Below are positions 59,935 to 64,000 of a DNA stretch of 64,000 bases, piece by piece. The position numbers and the translations under genes were made by a program. This DNA is from Methylobacterium sp. C25 (lineage in GTDB: Bacteria > Pseudomonadota > Alphaproteobacteria > Rhizobiales > Beijerinckiaceae). Within the stretch, counting starts at the first letter, position 1. Every line of letters starts with the position of its first letter. The stretch spans positions 62,001 through 126,000 of the forward strand of contig NZ_JAAUVI010000010.1 in NCBI RefSeq assembly GCF_021352225.1, read 5' to 3'. The notes below the pieces were generated by a model. It worked only from the letters and a program-made list of their open reading frames with translations. It did no database searches and was not told where the DNA came from.

Positions 59935-60280
59935 GCGCTCACCCGACGCTCTTGCGGCTTAACGGATCTGATCCTTGATCCCACCACACCCCTCATCCTG
60001 AGGTGGTGCGAAGCAGCCTCGAAGGAGGGCTCCGGACGCCACTGCGATCCCTGGAGCCTTCCTGCGAAAGCCGCCGATATGGGCAGCTCAGAATGCTGGC
60101 CTGAGTAAAGAAGCCGGGAGGCACAGCGCCAAACGTCCGGCTTTCCCTTCTGAGAACTGCGAAGAGCCCGACCGTAAACCTTAACAAGAGCTTACAGGCT
60201 CAGGTTGCAATTTCCGGCTCCCGACCGATGACGTCGCCATGGTAACGATTTGGTAACGATCCTCGTCGGGCGAGCACGAC
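59935..60280. other. 346-bp spacer with repeat and paired GGTAACGAT
   Basis: No gene is supported. It holds a partly degraded family A repeat (59989-60082) and, just before the next gene, two direct copies of GGTAACGAT (60241-60249 and 60252-60260) with an 11-bp period, about one helical turn, which could be an activator or repressor site. Confidence 0.55.
59989..60082. repeat. Family A palindromic repeat pair, copy 4 (degraded)
   Basis: ACCCCTCATCCTGAGGTGGTG left arm intact, right arm (CTTCCTGCGAAAGCCGCCG...AGCTCAGAATG) strongly mutated. This indicates an old copy. Confidence 0.75.
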
Positions 60281-60682
60281 ATGAGCCAAACAGTCGATCT
60301 GAAGAAGCCAGTAGAAGTCGCCCCCACGTTACTGACCATCGACGACGTGCAGCGGTTGATCGCGCAGTCTCGCGAGACATTCGACGAGCATCGGCGTCCG
60401 ATCAACGTACAGATCAATCTCGGCGATGAGCGTAGACGCAGCAGGGGACGCGAGGACGAAGTCGGCTTCAGCCTCGCCCGCTCGAAATTCGTCTGGCTGG
60501 TCGTCGCGATCTCGATCTCATACGGCGCGGCCTATCTGCGGACGCGCTATGTTTGCCAGTCGTTCAAGGACACCGGCCGGTTCTTCTACGGCATGGGCGT
60601 GGACCGCTGTGTCGGCGTGCTCATGAAGCAGCCCTTCGAGCAAGTGCAAGCTCAGTTAGAGACGATCAATCGAAGCTACTGA
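60281..60682 (+). CDS. Hypothetical membrane protein
   Basis: 133-residue protein. The N-terminal 65 residues are charged and helical (IDDVQRLIAQSRETFDEHRRPINVQINLGDERRRSRGRED); one membrane segment (FVWLVVAISISYGAAYLRTRY, about 69-90) and a short C-terminal domain with two Cys (YVCQSFK, VDRCVGVLM) follow. No known family. The base composition is lower in GC (about 56 percent by eye) than its neighbours, possibly an acquired gene. The start is ATG 60281 near paired GGTAACGAT sequences. Confidence 0.6.
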   Translation: MSQTVDLKKPVEVAPTLLTIDDVQRLIAQSRETFDEHRRPINVQINLGDERRRSRGREDEVGFSLARSKFVWLVVAISISYGAAYLRTRYVCQSFKDTGRFFYGMGVDRCVGVLMKQPFEQVQAQLETINRSY

Positions 60683-60703
60683 GCGTTGTCTATTGCCGGT
60701 GTG

Positions 60704-60839
60704 ATCAGTGACGATGCAGAACAGCATCCGCCTGTCGTGGCCGAGTTCCGGCTCCGGCAGCGATTCCATCAGCCGGGCCAAAGACTGCGCGGAGCGGGTC
60801 AGGAATTGCGGCGGGGTCCCTCGATCGCTCGGACTGGTC
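60704..60839 (-). pseudogene. Remnant of a methyl-accepting chemotaxis protein gene
   Basis: The minus strand reads PPQFLTRSAQSLARLMESLP EPELGHDRRMLFCIVTD then drifts (HTGNRQRS). LGHDRRMLFCIVTD is identical to the receptor at the window end, and 60708-60747 equals 63961-64000 base for base (40/40). The fragment has no start, no remaining domain and is cut at a stop near 60841, so it is a partial duplicate. Confidence 0.75.
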
Positions 60840-60848
60840 CACTAAGCC

Positions 60849-60883
60849 AAAAAACGACCCCTCGGGATCTTCTCCCGAGGGGT
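60849..60883 (-). terminator. Rho-independent terminator of the tautomerase operon
   Basis: On the minus strand an 11-bp stem (ACCCCTCGGGA / TCCCGAGGGGT) with a 5-base loop is followed by TCGTTTTTT, 69 bp past the tautomerase stop. It fits the end of the SDR-tautomerase transcript. Confidence 0.85.
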
Positions 60884-60951
60884 AGTTCTCGACCCGCTCA
60901 CGTCACAGCGATTGTTTTACGCAGGCCCTGAGGCCGCGCGCTGACACGACC

Positions 60952-61347
60952 TCAATGTTCATCCGGGCTCCAGTCCGGGCTGTAGCCCCCAAGCGTGGGA
61001 TGATACATCTCGTCGCCGGAGTGCTGGGTGAACTCCACGTTGAGGCGGTCCTCGCGTAGCCCGAGAACCTCGATGCAGTGCGCGCAGAGCGCCTTGGCGA
61101 CCTCCATCCGCAGTTCGGGCGGGCGCCCCCTGCGGATGTCGAGCATCATCACGGAGACTGGGACCGGTTCGCCGTCGGCATCCGGTATCCGCCACACACC
61201 GCCTTCGCCGAGTTCGCGAATGGCGACGCTGATCCGCCGGATGTCGACCGCCATCATCTCCGCGTAGGTCCGAGCCATCAGGTCGGCAACGCGCTTCTTG
61301 GAAGCGACGGAGTGGTGACCGGTCACATCGAGTTGCAGATAAGGCAT
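60952..61347 (-). CDS. Tautomerase family protein with catalytic Pro-1
   Basis: 131 residues from ATG 61347 (GGAGGG site). After removal of Met the protein starts PYLQLDVTGHHSVASKKRVADLM, giving the Pro-1 base of the 4-oxalocrotonate tautomerase superfamily. ALCAHCIEVLGLREDRLNVEFTQHSGDEMYH follows. It is longer than 62-residue 4-OT and resembles the longer, MIF-like or two-domain members. Substrate unknown. Follows the SDR gene by 14 bp. Confidence 0.82.
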   Translation of the reverse strand: MPYLQLDVTGHHSVASKKRVADLMARTYAEMMAVDIRRISVAIRELGEGGVWRIPDADGEPVPVSVMMLDIRRGRPPELRMEVAKALCAHCIEVLGLREDRLNVEFTQHSGDEMYHPTLGGYSPDWSPDEH

Positions 61348-61361
61348 GGACGTCCCTCCGT

Positions 61362-62174
61362 TCAGGCCGCGCTGCGGGTCTCGAGACCATAGCGTGGCGA
61401 GGGCTTGGCATTGCCGAACTTGGCGGAGATCGCGCGGCGCCCCTCTTCCCAGCGTGTCCACTCCCCCGCATCCTGCAGACCAGGGATCGTGACCAGTTCA
61501 CCCTGGTCGAGCCCGGCCAGTGCCGCATCGACGAGATCCACGGCCGACATGGTGATCGCCGACGTCTTCTGCGCCGCGTAGCCGGCGACGTCCCAGAACT
61601 CGGTCGCGGTCGCACCGGGCAGCACGGTCTGGATGCGCACGCCCTTGTCCGCCAGATCCTTCTGCAGCGCGTGCCCGAAGCTGAGGACATAGGATTTCGA
61701 GGCGCTGTAGACGCCGTTGAGCGCCTCGACCGCGATGCCGACCACGGACGAGATGTTGATGATAGTCCCCGACCCACGCGCGGCGAAGGGCTGTGCGACC
61801 GCGTAGGCGAGGCGCGTCAGGGCCGTGATGTTGAGCTGGATCATGGCGTCCATCTCCTCCACGTCGTCCTTCAGGATCGACGCGACGGAGCCGATGCCGG
61901 CATTGTTGACGAGCATGGTGATGCCCGCGTCGCCGCGCAGACGGGCCTCGAGACGCGCGAGGTCATCCCTGCGGCCCAGATCGGCCTTGAACGGCTCGAC
62001 CGTGCGACCCGTCTCGTTGGCCAAGCGGTCGGCGAGCGCGCGCAGACGCTCTTCGTTGCGGGCGACCAGCAGGAGATCATAGCCCCTCCTGGCGAGGCGG
62101 TCGGCGTAAATGGCGCCGATTCCGGACGATGCGCCCGTGACGACGGCAACACCCTTGCTGGACTGAGTGGTCAT
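61362..62174 (-). CDS. Short-chain dehydrogenase/reductase
   Basis: 270-residue SDR. Cofactor loop VVTGASSGIGAIYADRLA (TGxxxGIG); acidic/basic motif LLLVARNEERL suggests NADP; structural NNAGIGSV; catalytic Ser in NISSVVG, Tyr and Lys in GVYSASKSYVLSFG (YxxxK). A classical SDR with unknown substrate, perhaps acting on an oxidised aromatic or keto intermediate given the tautomerase partner. A 22-bp operator-like repeat lies about 70-90 bp upstream. Confidence 0.9.
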   Translation of the reverse strand: MTTQSSKGVAVVTGASSGIGAIYADRLARRGYDLLLVARNEERLRALADRLANETGRTVEPFKADLGRRDDLARLEARLRGDAGITMLVNNAGIGSVASILKDDVEEMDAMIQLNITALTRLAYAVAQPFAARGSGTIINISSVVGIAVEALNGVYSASKSYVLSFGHALQKDLADKGVRIQTVLPGATATEFWDVAGYAAQKTSAITMSAVDLVDAALAGLDQGELVTIPGLQDAGEWTRWEEGRRAISAKFGNAKPSPRYGLETRSAA

Positions 62175-62242
62175 GGATTGTCGCTCCGTGTGTGGCTTCG
62201 CGGCGGACTCATCCGAGGCGTAAGCTCATCTGAAACCAGTCG

Positions 62243-62264
62243 AATGTCGAAGATGCGTCGATTT
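62243..62264 (-). promoter_or_regulatory. Operator-like repeat upstream of the SDR gene
   Basis: AATGTCGAAGATGCGTCGAT TT matches the sequence at 62631-62652 at 20 of 22 positions. It lies 69-90 bp before the SDR start. Confidence 0.7.
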
Positions 62265-62312
62265 CGGCCACGCGCCGCGCCGGGAGATCCGGAATAGCGC
62301 GCGGGCGGAATG

Positions 62313-62552
62313 TCAGCGCGCGGAGGCTTCCTGCTCCTCGTGGCGCAACTGTCCCTGTGCCTGTGAACGGACGGCCTCCTGGTCGCTCGCCATCCGCCGC
62401 ACCTCGTCAGGCTGCGCCAGGCGCACGGCCCCGATGGTTTCGAGCATGATGGCCTCCTGAGCCGAGGCCGCATCACCGGCAGCGATTCCCACCGACAGGC
62501 CGGCGGCGAGGGCCACGGCACGCATCACGGTATGTCTGTTCCGACCGGACAT
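62313..62552 (-). CDS. Small secreted protein
   Basis: 79-residue protein with a signal peptide (MRAVALAAGLSVGIAAGDAASAQ from the internal Met; the N-terminal MSGRNRHTV gives a longer n-region). The mature 45 residues are charged and helical (PDEVRRMASDQEAVRSQAQGQLRHEEQEASA). No known family. It starts 79 bp from the second copy of the operator-like repeat, on the other side of which the AraC-type regulator starts, so it may be in the same regulon. Confidence 0.6.
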   Translation of the reverse strand: MSGRNRHTVMRAVALAAGLSVGIAAGDAASAQEAIMLETIGAVRLAQPDEVRRMASDQEAVRSQAQGQLRHEEQEASAR

Positions 62553-62630
62553 GGTCGCTCTCCATTTGCTTCACGCCGGCAGGTGCCGGCGTTCGATGGA
62601 GAGACACTATCGTTGACCGGTTGCGTCTCA

Positions 62631-62652
62631 AATGTCATAGATGCGTCGATTT
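62631..62652. promoter_or_regulatory. Operator-like repeat upstream of the GlxA-type regulator
   Basis: AATGTCATAGATGCGTCGAT TT, second copy of the 22-bp element, 20 bp before the regulator start (62672) and 79 bp from the small secreted gene start. Confidence 0.7.
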
Positions 62653-62671
62653 AAGACGTATGGAGTCGGAC

Positions 62672-63625
62672 ATGCAGCGCGTCGGCTTTGTCATTTATCC
62701 CGGCTTTTCGATCATGGGGCTGGCGGCCGTTCCGGCCTTCGAGCTCGCCAATCTCATCGGCGACGAGCCGACCTACGACATCCACTTCGTCTCCGAAGGC
62801 GGAGGCTTGATCCGGACCTCGGCCGGCATGAGCGTGGAAACGGAGTCGTTCGGCGACACCGCATTCGACACGCTGGTCGTCGGAGGCGGCACCTTCGTGC
62901 GTCCGTCGACCCCCGGCCTCATCGCCTTCGTGCAAGGCGTGGCCGCGCGGTCCCGGCGCATCGCTGCGATCTGCACCGGAGCCTTCGTTCTCGGAGAGGC
63001 CGGCCTCCTCGATGGCCGGCGGGTCACCACGCACTGGATGCACGCTCGGGAATTGCAGCAACAGTTTCCGAAATGCACGACCGACGTGGACTGCATCTTC
63101 ATCAACGACGGTCCGATCTGGACCTCGGCGGGCATGAGCGCCGGCATCGACCTCGCCCTCGCCCTGATCGAGGCGGATCTCGGCCAGGAGGTCGCCCAGG
63201 CGGTCGCCAAGAAGCTCGTGCTCTATCATCGTCGGGCGGGGGGGCAGTCGCAGTTTTCGACCCTGCTCGACCTCGAGCCGAAATCGGACCGCATCCAGTC
63301 CGCTCTGACCTATGCCAAGCGGAACCTTCACCGGCCGCTATCGGTCGAGGAATTGGCGGAGGCCGCCCGCCTCAGCCCACGCCAGTTCAGCCGCGTGTTC
63401 CATGCGGAGACCGGCCAGTCGCCGGCCAAGGCGGTCGAGAACCTGCGCGTCGAGGCGGCGCGGGTAATGATGGAGCGCAGCCGGCACCCCATCGACGTCG
63501 TCGCCGACCAAACCGGCTTCGCGGACCGCAACCGGATGCGCCGCGCCTTCCTTCGCGCCTTCGGGCAACCTCCGCAGGTGATCCGGCGCAATGCGCGCTC
63601 GGCGCTGGATGCGGCGAGCGCCTGA
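62672..63625 (+). CDS. GlxA-type AraC-family transcriptional regulator
   Basis: 317 residues from ATG 62672 (GGAG just before; ATG 62660 also in frame). The N-terminal DJ-1/PfpI-like domain (RVGFVIYPGFSIMGLAAVPAFELAN, IAAICTGAFVLGEAGLLDGRRVTTHW with the nucleophile-elbow Cys) is followed by the C-terminal AraC helix-turn-helix pair (LHRPLSVEELAEAARLSPRQFSRVFHAETGQSPAKAVENLRVE and PIDVVADQTGFADRNRMRRAFLRAFGQPP). It is divergent from the small secreted gene and the SDR operon; the shared 22-bp repeats suggest it regulates them and itself. Confidence 0.93.
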   Translation: MQRVGFVIYPGFSIMGLAAVPAFELANLIGDEPTYDIHFVSEGGGLIRTSAGMSVETESFGDTAFDTLVVGGGTFVRPSTPGLIAFVQGVAARSRRIAAICTGAFVLGEAGLLDGRRVTTHWMHARELQQQFPKCTTDVDCIFINDGPIWTSAGMSAGIDLALALIEADLGQEVAQAVAKKLVLYHRRAGGQSQFSTLLDLEPKSDRIQSALTYAKRNLHRPLSVEELAEAARLSPRQFSRVFHAETGQSPAKAVENLRVEAARVMMERSRHPIDVVADQTGFADRNRMRRAFLRAFGQPPQVIRRNARSALDAASA

Positions 63626-63689
63626 TGGAGATCAACCGCTGCGGTTCCTCCCTGCATCGGTGCCGGAGAGCCGACACGGGTTCGGATCG

Positions 63690-64000
63690 CTAGAGCCGAT
63701 ACGCCGTCCGGCAGGCACCCCAATGGCGCGTCCCGATGCGGATCGGGGCATCGACCTCCAGCACCATGACGGTCTGGTCGCCCATCTGGCGGCGATAGAC
63801 CTGGACCGTCGCGGGGCGCGTCGATCGCGCAGCGGTGATGCCGGTGCGATCGTCGAAGATACGGAGATTCCGGGCATTGGCCTGATTCCAGCCCGGATCG
63901 TCGGGTCGCGGCGGCTTCGAATAGGCCGCGTTGTGGAACGGCAGGTAGCCGTTGCGGTCGGTGACGATGCAGAACAGCATCCGCCTGTCGTGGCCGAGTT
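63690..64000 (-). CDS. Methyl-accepting chemotaxis protein, C-terminal part (truncated)
   Basis: 103 residues are visible, running off the window. LGHDRRMLFCIVTDRNGYLPFHN, PDDPGWNQANARNLRIFDDRTG, QVYRRQMGDQTVMVLEVDAPIRIGTRHWGACRTAYRL are the C-terminal end found on many Rhizobiales chemoreceptors, where it forms a small sensor domain after the signalling hairpin. The stop is at 63690-63692. The signalling domain must lie beyond 64000. A partial copy sits at 60704. Confidence 0.8.
   Translation of the reverse strand, partial: LGHDRRMLFCIVTDRNGYLPFHNAAYSKPPRPDDPGWNQANARNLRIFDDRTGITAARSTRPATVQVYRRQMGDQTVMVLEVDAPIRIGTRHWGACRTAYRL

Noticed and set aside
1..64000. CRISPR array, prophage or insertion sequence
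   Set aside because: No regularly spaced direct repeats, no transposase, integrase or structural phage genes were seen on either strand.

Overview
The window is high-GC DNA from an alphaproteobacterium. Bacteriochlorophyll genes at the left edge, a methylmalonyl-CoA mutase subunit, an FzlA-like FtsZ-binding protein and the 6S RNA-fthC arrangement together suggest a pink-pigmented Rhizobiales methylotroph close to Methylobacterium/Methylorubrum. The genus is inference; the gene identities rest on visible motifs. Most genes are chromosomal housekeeping, interrupted by three families of short paired palindromic repeats.

Layout. 1-4.9 kb: end of a photosynthesis cluster (Bch2/PucC-type carrier, bchP, tspO, small membrane protein, triheme cytochrome c). 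4.9-8.5 kb: small secreted proteins, tRNA-Val(UAC), slyX, an unusual 592-bp structured spacer, trhO, a GIY-YIG protein. 9-13.7 kb: polA and two secreted proteins. 13.7-17.8 kb: a repair-flavoured block with a UdgX-like/DUF4130 fusion, a radical SAM partner with a LexA-like box at its start, osmC and recX. 17.8-26.2 kb: TAXI-type binding protein, epimerase-like protein, queG, fzlA-like, uppP, mutase beta subunit and two secreted proteins. 26.3-32.2 kb: glycolytic/Calvin block gap-(hyp)-pgk-fba-thiE-like-Sel1 on the minus strand. 32.5-38.2 kb: DUF4164, zapA, an EamA carrier, 6S RNA, fthC, a YmdB-type phosphoesterase and a MotA/MotB-like pair. 38.3-44.3 kb: PLP desulfhydrase, ABC exporter, rpmE, secG, pyrG. 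44.3-49.8 kb: DUF350-YgiB-YgiC set, holC, S10 carboxypeptidase, lipoprotein, DUF4142. 49.8-60 kb: oxidoreductase, aspartate aminotransferase and the sulfate assimilation regulon (cysH-cysD-cysN leftward, Lrp regulator and cysJ-cysI rightward). 60-64 kb: a small tautomerase/SDR/AraC-type regulator module bracketed by a chemoreceptor remnant and a truncated chemoreceptor gene that share an identical 40-bp stretch.

The strongest candidates for something undescribed are: (1) the radical SAM plus UdgX/DUF4130 pair, whose UdgX half keeps the KRRIH loop but has no cysteine at all, with a GTTC-N7-GTTC SOS-type box directly before the start codon; (2) a shared GTTC-N8-GAAC palindrome in front of both cys operons on either side of an Lrp-family gene; (3) a near-identical 22-bp operator-like repeat tying a GlxA/AraC regulator to the SDR-tautomerase operon; (4) the structured 592-bp spacer between slyX and trhO. 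None was tested by search or experiment; all homology calls are from reading the translated sequence.
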